This document shows positions 43,491 through 55,327 of a DNA stretch of 64,000 bases, piece by piece. The notes under the pieces were generated by a model, which saw only the letters and a list, made by a program, of their open reading frames with translations, was not told the origin of the DNA and ran no database searches. This DNA is from Ctena decussata (lineage: Eukaryota; Mollusca; Bivalvia; Lucinida; Lucinidae), in NCBI GenBank assembly GCA_963989385.1, contig OZ022502.1, positions 54,677,454-54,741,453 on the forward strand. The letters run 5' to 3'. The position numbers and the translations under genes are program-made. The number at the start of each line of letters is the position of its first letter. The stretch's first letter is position 1.

Positions 43491-45465
43491 TTTTTAGCTC
43501 ACCTCAGCCGAAGGGCCATAGTGGGCTATTGTCATACCAATGCGTCCGGCGTGCGTCGTGCGTCGTCCCGTGCGGCGTCCGTCAACACCTAAAAACAAAA
43601 TTTCAAACATCTTCTTCTGTAAAACTACTGGTCCCATGGTTCTCAAATTTTATATGGAGCATGACCTGACTCCAGGATCTCAGAATTGTGAAATTGGGTT
43701 AGGTTGAAAATCCAAGATGGCCGCCGTTACTAAAATAGCAAAAACAACAAAATCAACTTCTTCTCCAGAACCACTGGGTATATTTGTCTGAATTTTGGCA
43801 TGGAACATCAGTGAAACCTTGGTATTCAAAATTGTAAAAATGAAAAAAAAAATCTGTAGCAGACTTTTGTCACAGTGACCTACTTTCTGTTTACGAGTGT
43901 AATTTTGCTCAAATGCCAATGTCAAAAACGACTTAGTCAAACAACTTCAAACAACTTCTTCTCTAAAACCACTAAACCAATGGGTCTCAAATTTCACATG
44001 GAACATGACCAGACTGAAGGGTTTAAAAATTGTAAAATTGGGTCCGGTCAAGAATCCAAGATGGCCGCAGTTACTAAAAATAGCAAAAAACAACAAAATC
44101 AACTTCTTTTCCAGAACCATTTGGTATATTTAGTTGAAAATTTGTGTGGAACATTAATGGAACCTTGGAATTAAAAATTGTAAAAATAAAAAAAAAATCT
44201 ATAGCGGAATTAGGTCACAGTGACCTACTTAGCGTTTACAAGACCGATTTTGCTCATATGTCAGTATCTCAAGGAAACGCAATCAATTCTGGTCAAATTT
44301 GGTTTGAAATGGTCCTTGAATGGAATTATTTCAATTTTGTGCCAGTTGACTATCCAAGATGGCCACCGCGGTGGCCGTTACTAAAAATAGCACAAACATA
44401 AAAATGACAATTACTCAAGAACCCTTGAATGGAATTGGACCAATTTTGTGTCAGAATATTCCTTGCATAAAGTCGTTTTAATTGCAATTTGGCATTCCAA
44501 GTTGGCCGCCATCTGCCGTTACTAAAAATAGCCGAAACATAAAAATGACAATTACTCAAGAACCCTTGACTGGAATTGGACCAGTTTTGTGTCAGAATGT
44601 TCCTTGCACGAAGCCGTTTCAATTAATTGCAATTTGGCATTCTAAGATGGCTGCCATCTGCCGTTACTAAAATAGCACAAAACATGAAAATGACAATGTC
44701 TCAGTAACCGCTGAATTGATTTTGACAAAATTTGTGTCAAAATGATTCTTGCTTTGAGATGTTTCAAAAATAACTAACTATAGACCAGTCATATTGGCCT
44801 CTTTTACTAAAAATAGAAAAAATGTGAAAATTAGAAAACCTCAATGGAAATGGACTAATTTTGTGTCAGAATGGTCCTTTCATTAAGTTTTTTCGATTTT
44901 TTTTTGCATTTTGGCTTTCCAAGATGGCCGCCATCTGCCGTTACTAAAAATAGCACAAAATATGAAAATATCTCAGTAGCCGCTGAATGGATTTAGACGA
45001 AATTTGTGGCAAAATGATTCTTGCTTTGAGGTGTTTCAAAAATTAACAAATATAGACCCGTCAAGTTGGCCTCTGTTACTTAAAATAGCAAAATATGAAA
45101 ATTACAATGAAACTGGACCAATTTTGTGTCAAAATGGTCCTTGCATGAAAGCATTGGGGCTTTTTGCATTTTGACATTCCAAGATGGCCGCTATCTGCCG
45201 TTACTAAAATAGCACAAAACATGAAACTGACAATATCTCAGTAACCCCTGAATGGATTTTGATGAAATTTGTGGCAAAATGATTCTTGCATTGAGTTGTG
45301 TATCAAAAGTAAATATATACAGACCAGGCAAGTTGGCCTCGGTTAATAAAAGTAGCAAAACGTGAAAATGAGTAAATCTCAGTGGACTTGGGTCAATTTT
45401 ATATCAAAATGGTTTCATTGCACAATAGCCAGGTGAGCGATATCAGGCCAATTTAGGCCTCTTGT
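43491..45465 (+). mobile_element. Helentron-like non-autonomous element with internal repeats
   Basis: Starts TTTTTAGCTCACCTCAGCCG and ends with the hairpin AGGCCAATTTAGGCCT followed by CTTG, the same architecture as the element at 19377. Internal units of about 150-250 bp share CCAAGATGGCCGCCATCTGC, CGTTACTAAAAATAGC and TTTTGTGTCA(A/G)AATG. No ORF of note. Confidence 0.65.
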
Positions 45466-46019
45466 CTACGTAACGTCCTGTTTGTCCCTCGCTTAATAAA
45501 TTCGTGGTAATTTTACAGGTGTCTTTCCGACAGAAGGTTTTCAGGTGGCACGTGATCTTCACAGCATTTTTTATCGACAGATTTCATGACAAACTTTCAC
45601 CGCTTCAGCCGTTCACAACAAGTCACGGGAACATTTCACAAGATTTTTCACAATTTCCATGGTCCCTTCGCTAGTACAGTACTTCACTATCCCCAGCAAG
45701 TACATGAAGATAAACAGCTGTTGAATATGTATAATAAGTATTTTAGTTCCGTGGCGTGGAAAGTTTATCTGTGGAGTGTGTATGACTGAGTTGTGAATGG
45801 CACCAAGAAGAGGAGTAAAAAATTATGAAAGTAGTCCATATGTAACGAAATAACAAAAAGCAGAGTAGTCAGACTGCTCTTCCCTTATGTGAACATCACA
45901 GTGATTGGTAGTACTTAACAAACAAGCAAATTCGACGAATTTATGTCCCCCGCCTTGGAAACTAGGTCTCCACTGTATATACACTTAGTGTTTGAGCTGG
46001 AAAAGCGGCTAAGTTAAAA

Positions 46020-46805
46020 ATGTAAAAAAAAGTAATAAAAAATAATGTAAGGATTAAATCCAAACCACATGCATATCTTCAGACCATGATCAAAACACCT
46101 GTGAAGTTTCAAAGAATCGGCATAAAACTGTAGGAGGAGTTGCACACACAAGGTACCCACTATCTATTCACTTTGATAGTAAAATGTATGAAAAATGGCT
46201 AAGTTCAATTTGCGAAAAAAGTGATAAAAATAATGTGAGGATTATATCCAAACCACATGCATATCTTCAGACCATGACCAAAATACCTTTGAAGTTTCAA
46301 AGGAATCGGCATAAAACTGTAGGAGGAGTTGCGCACACAAGGTACCCATTATCTAGTCACTATGATAGTAAAAGCGCCTAAAATATGACTAAGTTCAACT
46401 TGTGGAAAAAGTGACAAAAAATAATGTGAGGATTATATCCAAACCACATGCATATCTTCAGACCATGACCAAAACACCTGTGAAGTTTCAAAGGCATCGG
46501 CATAAAACTGTTGGAGGAGTTGCGCACACAAGGTACTCATTATCTAGTCACTTTGATAGTAAAAACGACTAAAAATGACTAAGTTCAACTTGTGGAAAAA
46601 GTGACAAAAATAATTTCAGGATTATATCCAAACAACATGCATATCTTCAGACCATGTTAAAAACATCTGTAAAGTTTCGAAAGAATCGGCATAAAATTGT
46701 AGGAGGAGTTGCGCACACAAGGTACCTACTACTTTAGGGGGACGGAAGGACGGAAAGACGGAAGGACGGAAAGCCGAAAACTATAGAAAAGCGGAGGGAC
46801 AATGA
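46020..46805. repeat. Tandem repeat element, about 180-bp units with GGAC/GGAAG tract
   Basis: Four units share CCAAACCACATGCATATCTT, TTTCAAAG(G)AATCGGCATAA and GGAGGAGTTGCGCACACAAG. They are followed by a (GGAAGGAC)n tract at 46740-46775 and GAAAACTATAGAAAAGCGGA. Related in wording to the 21-kb nested element (ACATGCACATCTTCAGA, AGGAGTTGCGGGGAC). Confidence 0.75.
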
Positions 46806-46959
46806 TGAAAAATATATGTCCGCTGTGTTTATGCGCAAAATATAATAAGTAGAGTTTATATTCTTGTCGTAGTGTGTGCGTACACGGAAAAACGCGTCCT
46901 TGCAATGGTGTAGGATTTCCTCCATTTTTAAAATACGGTTCTTTGAAACAATCACACCT

Positions 46960-48180
46960 TTAGGCGTACCTGTGATAGTTTACCCTATATAAACTACTAT
47001 AAATAGGGCTCCACTTTCGTTTTGAACAGGGAAGTGATATTATTGCCCTCCAGCTCAACAGCTCCTGCAGGTAAACACATCATTTTTATCGTTAAGAGTT
47101 TGTTTGCTCTATGCCAGCCATATCAACGCTGTCACACCTGTAATAGATTCAGTTCCCCGTATTTTCGAATTTACATGACGTGAAACGCTTCGTTTTGAAA
47201 ACTAGCTAGAGCCCGAAGTCGAAATAAAGACACGTATGTACATCATCTAAAGTGGTCCTGGCATCTAAACTGGTCCTGGCATCTATTTTGGTCCTGACCA
47301 GCCTCTAAACTGGTCCCGGCTGGCATCTATTATGGTGTGATAAGTGTCACAGAGTGCACTTGCAATTAGATTTTCAGCAATTTTTATTTGGGACTAAGAA
47401 CTCTTTGCAATAGGTCTGTCTCAAGAAACCAGTACTAAATAGGTCGATGATTCATAACTATAACTTGAGCCAGCCCATATACAATTTCCAATTTCAGGTA
47501 TATGCCATGAACTTATTTGGTAATGACACTTTAGGCATAGAGATACCATGCAATACGTAAGCAATATTACCATGGAAATTAGCATAATCAGGTACATGAC
47601 CTTTGGGTATATAAGACTGGAGCGCGCCTCGCTTTAGGGAGATTTTAGAGATTTGTCTTTAGATATTGTTCTGGTAACTTGGAAGCATGGAAATGACTTT
47701 AACGTGTTTTGAACCTGGGTAGTCGCTAGATTATTAAGTTAATAAAGCTAAAAAACCTATACGATCATGGACTTATTATTAATAGTGTGACATAAGCAGC
47801 CTCTAAAATGATCCTGAGCGCGTTACGTAAATATATGAAAAACTTATAGTTGTTTGCTGAAAACTGCTTCTCACGACTTTATTTTCATAACCTTAAAGGT
47901 ATTTCTCGTGTGTCTGTGGGAGGTGATGGGAGGAGGGGGTAGTATGTCGTTTCATTTTCAATTCGTGCATAGAAAATTGAATTTCCAGTAAGTTATTGAG
48001 ACAGCTCCAAGTATCCGCGCCTCGTGCTCTTGCCAACCAACTCTGCATCGACTCTAAAAGAGTTTGATTTTAGCGCGCTCGGGTATTATAGCATGTAAAT
48101 GAGTCCGTTTGGCGCGCTCGGGTATTATAGTATGTAAATGAGTCCGAAGCATGTTCTCTCACTGAATCGTGTGTGCAATA
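46960..48180. other. Mostly unique sequence with small repeats
   Basis: ACCTGTGATAGTTTACCC at 46972 echoes the terminus of the 48.2-51.2 kb inverted repeat. A short run of CTGGTCCTGGCATCTA units lies at 47255-47340. No exon recognised. Confidence 0.5.
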
Positions 48181-48185
48181 TATCA

Positions 48186-51100
48186 CGCCTGGTAAACTAT
48201 CACAGGTCCCTCCGGCGGAAGTACCGATAAAAAGTTGTGACAGGCATCTGGAGCTGCCTGTGACTGTCAAAAAATGACAATAAACGGTAGGTATTCCTCT
48301 TTTTTGACAAAATATAAAATAACCAGGGAGTTTATTAAAAATCAAAAAGTGCTATTCGACCCTTATAGACATAAAGTTTTGTCACACATCATATCCCCCA
48401 GAACTTTCCATATAAACCAAAGATACGACTTTTGAAGTGGCTTTGATGTCAGCCCACAGTACTCAAAACATAAAGAATTCGGCCGTTTTTGGTCTTAAAT
48501 GCAGTGATCTTGCATACGAATCTGTTTTTCTCGGCACACTGATGTTAAGGTAACCTCCTTGCCCAAATATAAATGTCGACTGACTACCAATAAGGCTTGA
48601 TTTTTCAAATCCTGCAATGGTGTGGAGGTGCCTGTGATGTAAGCAAACATAGTGAAAATCTGAATAGTTATTGCAGCTGGAAATATTGACATTTTCTCTA
48701 AACCACTGCCTGGAAGGAATCATTCATTCAACGGCCCATTAAGCTATCATAATGCGTATAAGTATATCATGGAATTCCATGTTCAAATTCCTAAAACACC
48801 ATCTCAAAGAGTTATTGCCCATTATGTTTCCGCTTCTGTTCAAACAATGACGAATTTTACATAGTTGCTGAAAATTAACTGCCTTATATTCATACCTCTA
48901 GGTACATCCTTCAGTCAAGGTTACTATTTTTAGAAACACCAATATTTAATTGCCTGTAAAACCTTGCTGGAACTTTCAAAGTGTAATTTTATAGTTTTTA
49001 TGCTAAATTCACAGTTGCAGCTAATATTTGACCATAAAATCTATCACCATGGACACTTGTTCAGGGTTTGTTTAAAGAATCAAATTTAAGGTCTTGCTGC
49101 CTAAAATTGTTCCTAAGTGTAGTTTGTTCCCTAAGGTATTCAGTGTTAAAATCGTTATGAAATGTGCGCTTAAATAAGAGCCAACATTTTTTTATGAATG
49201 GTGATGACCACAGGGTATAATCGATTCCGCCAATTTTCGCTTCCTGCAGAGACTGTACATCATATCTGGCTTCCGCCGAGACTGTCCGCGAATTCTTGCT
49301 TCCTGCCGAGACTTCTGTACATAATAAATGGCTTCCTGCAGAGACTGTCTGCGTGATTCTGCTTCCTGCCGAGGCTGTCGGCAGGAAGCAGAATCACGCA
49401 GACAGTCTCTGCAGGAAGCCATTTTTCGAGGACAGTAGTCTCTGCAGGAAGCAAGAGTTCGCGGACAGTCTCGGCGGAAGCCAAATATGACGGACAGTCT
49501 CTGCAGGAAGCGAAAATTGGCGGAATCGATTATACCCTATGATGACTGTGATCGAGAGGCGCTGCCTGTGAGTCATTCCAACTCGTTAGAAATTATCGAG
49601 GTCACACGTCATGCCAGCTACACGTATGGTGTGTCAAATGGGTCAAAATTGCCGATATCCGTCAACAGGCATACACGTACAGGTATCTATAGTGTTGCTT
49701 TTGGTACCTCATATGCGTGTCGCTCGCATGTGTCGTATGACGCTCGCTATATGTGTTACCTTTGTGGTAACTGGAGTGATAGGTGCTACAACTGATTCAA
49801 TCTGGCTAATTTTGAATTGTTGGCGCTAGAATCCAAATACATCTGTAAGGCCTACAGATTATATCATCTGCAGGTGACATATTCTCAACATTACAACTTT
49901 TAGTATGTTGCGGTGATCGGAATCTCACTGTAAATTATGTGTAATTCAAAGTCTCCGAATAGCCACTGCATCATATTTGGTAACAAAAGAGCACTTTTAC
50001 TACATACAAGTCATCTTCCGAAACTTTGTTGTTTTTACAAACGTTTCATGTAGCTAGCATGGCGTGTGACCTCGACAATTTCTAACGATTTGGAATGACT
50101 AACAGGCAGTCATCACCTTTCACAAAAACGTTGCCTCTTATTTAAGCGCATTTCATAACTATTCTAATACTGAATTAGGAAGTAAATTTTCAACAGCTAC
50201 GTACAATTCGTCAATGTTTGACTAACAGATATGGAAACAAAACGGGCAATAACTCTTTGAGATGATTGCTTTGGGTTTTGGATTTCTGTTGTGAAGCATC
50301 AATGTTACGTGTTCTTATGCCCGCTTGTTTGTAGTCTTCTAGCAATAAGGTCACCTGTACAGCTGCCCACTTTGCTTTCTGGTTTGTTTTGTAATTCAAA
50401 ATATAAAATAGGTAAAACAGAAGTTAGCGTTGTTTTAATTTGGGGTAGGTGAATGACCACCTGTCTGGGAAAGAGCTCTTTATTCGGTTTACCATGTGTG
50501 TCTTTTATGAACTATCTTACTTCTATCTTGGTTTTGAGAGCAGGATGTAGAATCTGATTGTATAAGTTCATGATCATTGTCTGTCGTTTTAACAAAAATA
50601 TGCTTGATATTCGCATTATGATAGATTATTGCGACGTTGAATGAACGATTCTTTCAAGGCAGTGGTCTAGAGATGAAGAATATCAATATAAATCTTCAGA
50701 TCTTCGCTATATTCTCTTACATCACAGGCACCTCCATTTCGTCACAGGCACCTCCAGTTTTTTTTTGCATATCCAGCCTTATTTGGAGTTCATCGGCATT
50801 TATATTTGGGCATGGAGGTTTACTTTACGTCAGTATGTCCAGATCAACAGATTCTTATGCAAGAAAAGTGCATTTAGGACCTAAACAACCGATTTGTTCT
50901 TGTTTTGAGTACTTTCGACTGACCTTAAAGCCACCTCAAAAGTCATATATCTTCCGTATTTATGTAAAGTTCCTGGGGATATATTGTGTGACAAAACTTA
51001 ATGTTTATAAGGGTCGAATAGCATTCTTTGATTTTTAATAAACTCCCTGGTTATAATGTATTTTATCAAAAAAGACGAATACCTACCCTTTTTTGCTTAT

Positions 51101-51187
51101 TTTCGGACCGTCACAGGTAGCTCCGGATGTCTGTCACAACTCTTTATCGGTACCTCCGCGGAGGTACCTGTGATAGTTTACCAGGCA
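48186..51187. repeat. 3-kb inverted repeat
   Basis: The left arm (about 48186-49645) and right arm (about 50030-51187) are inverted copies, judged by eye as roughly 80-90% similar. Anchors: GGTAAACTATCACAGGT to ACCTGTGATAGTTTACC at the ends; TGCTATTCGACCCTTATA; CATCTCAAAGAGTTATTGCC; GTTATGAAATG(T)GCGC; GACCTCGA with TTTCTAACGA. The left arm is longer because of the 333-bp insertion at 49209 and about 240 bp near 48895-49135. The spacer is about 385 bp. The open frames in the arms are degraded mirror images and probably not genes. Confidence 0.85.
49209..49541. mobile_element. 333-bp near-perfect hairpin insertion with 5-bp target duplication
   Basis: Almost the whole insert is one inverted repeat centred at about 49376. 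Ends CACAGGGTATAATCGATT and AATCGATTATACCCTATG. Each arm repeats a module GCTTCCTGCAGAGACTGT four times with short unique spacers (CGTGATTCTGCTTCC, AATTCTTGCTTCC). ATGAC flanks both sides (49204-49208 and 49542-49546), while the other arm of the 3-kb inverted repeat has a single ATGAC at the same site, an empty site in the same window. No coding capacity. Confidence 0.85.
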
Positions 51188-51552
51188 TGTATTTCCCATT
51201 TAGTCGCCTCACACACATATATTTACAGCTAAATGAAATGGCTGATCATATAGACCGAATTATTAAGGGGATGGCCACCTATTTAATTCATTCATTTACC
51301 ATTTCAAGTTATACCCCTACCCTACCTACCCTACTCTGCCCTCCATTTGTTTGGGTTGTACCCTTGACAAAATTGACACGTGACCGACATAGACAAAAGT
51401 TTCGAACAAACGGTCAAATGTTTGATTGTAACACCTTATATACTGTTTTTCCTATATGTAAGCATTTTCCAGATCACGCCCTGAAAAAATTTTAAGAGAG
51501 AGGGCGAGAAACAAATAAACACCACTTTTGACCACCTTAAAATATAAATGGG

Positions 51553-52807
51553 TCAAATAAGTAAGTAAGTAAGTAAATTGTTTATTTAGAGAGGGTAACC
51601 AATCTTCCATGGGGCCCTCTTTCAAGTCATTATTAACATAATTAACAGATTATTTACCCAAAAACATGACACTATACGTATTGAAATAGGAGTAAGTGAA
51701 ATACATGGTGACAAAGTGATACATATGAAAATGATATATACAATGGAGGTATATACTGTCTATCAACAAAAACAAGTTTAACTTATTCGTTTGTAATCCA
51801 ATCAACTACACTCTTTGTAAAACTATTAAGAGTTGACAAGTTCTTAATATCCGATGGAATAGCATTCCATATGACCGAACAACCTTGATTCAACCATGAT
51901 TCAACGTCACGATGTTGAATCAGGGTTTATTCAAGGTTGATTCAACATTGTGTGCCTGTTGGGCTCTCTCTCTCTCTCTTTCTTTCTCTTTCTCGGAATA
52001 GTTAAACTTTATTTTCAGCTCTTATTATATAATACCTACGATGTTGCCCTCAAGTATGTATGTTGGAATTGTTGTGAAAATGGTCGCCATAAAGTTGTTT
52101 TGAAATGCACATATAGATTGCTCCTTATGTTGTTACATACATGTGTAACCTAAGAGTAATAAAGAATTTGAAATTTGAAATTTGAAATTTGGTCCAGAAT
52201 ATGACAAACTGTTTTTATATAAACTAATGTTTGGTTTAGGGATGCTAAAATTCTGGTTTGTAATTGACCGTAATGAGGTATCAGGCAAAGTATCAGCTCG
52301 AAACTGGAACAGTTCCTTAATATATTGTGGAACCATGCTATGCACAACTTTATACATAGTTCTCGCTTTGTTAACAAGTACATTCTGGTCAAAAGATAAA
52401 ATATTTAATCGTCTCCTCGCGCTTTCAAGGTCTGAATATTCATTCCCTAATATAATTTTACAAGCCCGCCTTTGAAGTTTTGTTATTCTTGACACATTAT
52501 GATTAGAAGAATTTCCCCGTACAATATTGAAATAATTTAGATGCGACTGAATATAAGCATTATAAAAGATCGACCTGTGATCTTCACTTAAATAGGAGTG
52601 TATTTTAGATAGAAGCCAAATATACGAAGAAACTTTTTTACTTACATATTGAAAGTGATTAGTCCACTGCAGATTATGATCTACATTTACACCAAGTAAT
52701 TTCTCACTGACTGTCAGTTGCAAATTGATATCATTATATGTTAAAGTGAATAGTTTTTCATCTTGCCCAACTCGCTTCTGCCTAGTTGTAATTAGCATTA
52801 ATGTCAA
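51553..52807 (-). pseudogene. LINE ORF2 C-terminal region, split by an insertion
   Basis: The minus-strand frame 52807-52196 reads LMLITTRQKR, KLLGVNVDHNLQW, QSHLNYFNIVRG and ITKLQRRACKIILG, the thumb and C-terminal part of a non-LTR reverse transcriptase. It breaks at about 52195 after LSYSGP and resumes at about 51893 as CSVIWNAIPSDIKNLSTLNS, then FTKSVVDWITNE and a stop at about 51789. A 3' UTR follows, with a (TTAC)n tail at 51553-51575. The palm with its catalytic Asp residues is lost (5' truncation near 52810). Confidence 0.75.
51894..52195 (+). mobile_element. Insertion in the LINE: MITE-like segment plus a LINE 3' end
   Basis: The left part (TTGATTCAACCATGATTCAA to GTGCCTGTTGGGC) is a partial ACCCAGC-type short MITE. 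The right part ends AATAAAGAATTTGAAATTTG with further AAATTTG repeats, a LINE-like 3' terminus on the plus strand. It interrupts a continuous minus-strand LINE frame. Confidence 0.6.
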
Positions 52808-52865
52808 AAATAAATGTCACACAGTATAACGATACAACTGACTTGTAACGTAATTGTTTCTTAAC

Positions 52866-52927
52866 AAGTCCCAGCGGGCGCATGGCGTCGAAATGACGCC
52901 GTACCGACGTCGATGCGACGTCAAAAC
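52866..52927. mobile_element. ACGTC-rich MITE, half copy
   Basis: GTCCCAGCGGGCGCATGGCG, then GACGTCGATGCGACGTCA, and then it stops at the axis of symmetry; the right half is missing. Confidence 0.75.
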
Positions 52928-53063
52928 TCATTCGGAAGCGTCTAATATTGCTTTGTATGAATGTATGCCATTCAAGGTGAATGAGTACACTTTCAGGAGG
53001 GGCAACTGCCGATTAAGGTTCCCACTCTCCTCAATTGGCGTCAACTTTTAAAGGAAAGAGTAG

Positions 53064-53172
53064 ATACCCAGCGGGCAAATGACGTCTAAACGATGTCAGA
53101 CTAACGTCGACACGACGTCATCACGTCGTATCGACGTCAGTTTGACGTCATTACGACGTACTTGCCCGCTGT
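53064..53172. mobile_element. ACGTC-rich palindromic MITE, copy 3
   Basis: ATACCCAGCGGGCAAATGAC at the left, ACGTACTTGCCCGCTG at the right; inverted GACGTC blocks around CACGACGTCATCACGTCG. Confidence 0.85.
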
Positions 53173-53708
53173 GACCCATATTTAAAGGCTGGTTGATTTG
53201 GGTTAACGACCCTTTGAGACAGTATTTCAGTCTATATCGGGCCGTCTCCCAAAGAGAGGGAGAAAGAAGAGAGAAATGATAGACGAGAGAAAATGTCCAA
53301 ACAACCCCCACCCGAACCTACTGCAAGCACAGTAGTCCCTTGCCCTACTTAAATCCAAGTCAGTAGGACGCCCCGGCACTGGAAGCTATACCCAGCACCA
53401 TCGCACCACCCAACCACCCCACCATTTTGAAGGACTTCTTTTTTCAGGTAAAAAAACGGACTGCTTCTTCCTGGCAAACAAACAAGAATTAGAAAAAGTT
53501 ATTTTCTTGTGTAAATATGATAGAAATGGTGCATATAATATATATGTACATGTACCCATTCACCATGGGGAGGGGTGGGGAGGAGGGGGCTCATGTTCCC
53601 AGGACATGGATTACGTAATATGTACAGGGACATGTGTGGAAAATTACTCAAACAACCAGAAGACCAGACTTACCAAGTACATGTATAATGGTTTTATTGG
53701 TTGACTGG

Positions 53709-53826
53709 TATGGTGGCTGGTTTGTGCCATTTCGTCTTTTCGCCGCGAAAAGACGCCACGCGAAAGGACGAAAAGACGCAATGCGAAAAGACGAAAAGAC
53801 GAAATGGCACAAACCAGCCACCATAG
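53709..53826. repeat. Hairpin with CGAAAAGACG repeats in the arm
   Basis: ATGGTGGCTGGTTTGTGCCA (left) pairs with its complement at 53805-53824. The inner arm is built from CGAAAAGACG units, so several registers of pairing are possible. Confidence 0.85.
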
Positions 53827-53991
53827 ACTGGAGATGCTGCCACAATGAGATCAAGCGACAGAATGGGACTATTGTTGTTTGATTTGTCCAGTCGTGCTTG
53901 TTTAACGAGGCCACAGTTCCTAGATACGAAACCATATTGATCAGGCACATTACCTCAGTGAGTGTTGTTCTTTGCGTGGGCTTATACACTT

Positions 53992-54167
53992 CGGGTAGGC
54001 GGCAATCAAAAACGCTCATGCAGTCGACGAACGCGGATCAAAAATCATTAGAAACAGCGTTTTCGATTTGCAAATTGTCGCCAGTTTGCAATCGAAAACG
54101 CTGTTTCTAACGGTTTTTGATCCGCGTTAATCGATTGTTAAGAGCGTTTTCGATTGCCGCCTACCCG
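53992..54167. repeat. Hairpin with about 80-bp arms
   Basis: Left arm CGGGTAGGCGGCAATCAAAA... to TTTCGATTTGCAAA pairs with right arm TTTGCAATCGAAAACGCTGT... to TTGCCGCCTACCCG, with a few mismatches and a loop of about 10 nt. AGCGTTTTCGATT occurs twice per arm. Confidence 0.9.
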
Positions 54168-54606
54168 GTGCGTTATATGTACAATTTTATATGTTTTTAA
54201 AAGGCGGACGTCATCGCTGACGTTCAGTGACTAGCACTGAAATACCGACCGCCACGTTTACAACTCAGAGAGCGCTCACTGGACGTGGATTGCCTGGTCT
54301 ATTGGATTGGAAAGTGCCGTCTCTGGTAGTTGAGCCCGCGACACTCTGCGTGAAAGGTGAACACCCTATTCACAGACAGATTTTAATCTATAGTGTTTGC
54401 CATTCTGTGTTTGATTTATTTTTGGTCACAAATACCTGAATGGCTACAATTTTAGAGGAAGCAACTCTGACTTTTTTCATTTTTGACTCCCTTCTCAATA
54501 GAGGTCAACTGTTGAAGGAAAGAAGTTGCTGTTTCAATACTCCGCCATTTTCATCGCCCACGAAAGCAAACAGGAAGTCACAAGTTGTCTCTCTGTAATA
54601 ACAATT

Positions 54607-54842
54607 GAGCCGCGACACGACAAAACCAACAATGTGGTTGTGCGCCCAGCGCAGACTCAGATCAGCCTGGGCATCCGCCCAGTCTGACCAGAGTCTTCGC
54701 TGTCCGCATGAAGGTAGCTTAGACCCTTAGCTACCCTTTGAGCACTTAACGAAGAGTCTGATCAAACTGGTCGGCTGCCCAGGCTGATTTGAGACTTCAC
54801 TGGGCGTACAACCATATTGTTGGTTTTGTCTTGTCGCGGCTC
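54607..54842. mobile_element. Palindromic MITE (GAGCCGCGACAC family), copy 4
   Basis: GAGCCGCGACACGACAAAAC left end and GTTTTGTCTTGTCGCGGCTC right end; interior as in copies 1 and 3. Confidence 0.85.
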
Positions 54843-55327
54843 AGTCATGGAGAAGTATTCTATGCACCTTTAAATAATTTGGTATATTAATTTGAAACAC
54901 CAACACGAAATCATATCTAGAGCAAATAAAAGTGATATTGTCTACAGTGAAAAATATCGTATCAATTCACCAGTGACTGACCAGTACGATTTATATTTTT
55001 TCGCTGTGCAGCAAACCACGGCTGCTTTTGACAATTTTGGGCTTAGTTCTTTCCGAAAAGGTCTGAAATATAGCGTTCTTGTCTGACATTATGCTACAAA
55101 CGTTAGCACGCTAAATCAAGTAGAGACGTCACTTTTTGAGCTGGAGTTTCGCTCAATTGCACGCGACGTCGGTCTTACGGCAGTTGCAAGCGGCTTTCTT
55201 AAATCGCCGATTTCTTTTTATTCGTTCATTCCAATGACATTATTAGAAATTGATTAAGAAAAAGTTATTTTTATTTTCGAAACGGAAAAAATAAAGATAA
55301 AATTTACTCTTTTTCTTTTTTTCGGCA

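Noticed and set aside
48463..51038. Homologous frames in the two arms of the 3-kb inverted repeat as a gene pair
   Set aside because: Similarity is explained by the inverted duplication; frames are not preserved and there is no domain signal.
54892..55086. 64-residue frame starting with Lys-His-Gln-His
   Set aside because: No recognised motif, no splice signals, and composition is not distinguishable from chance.
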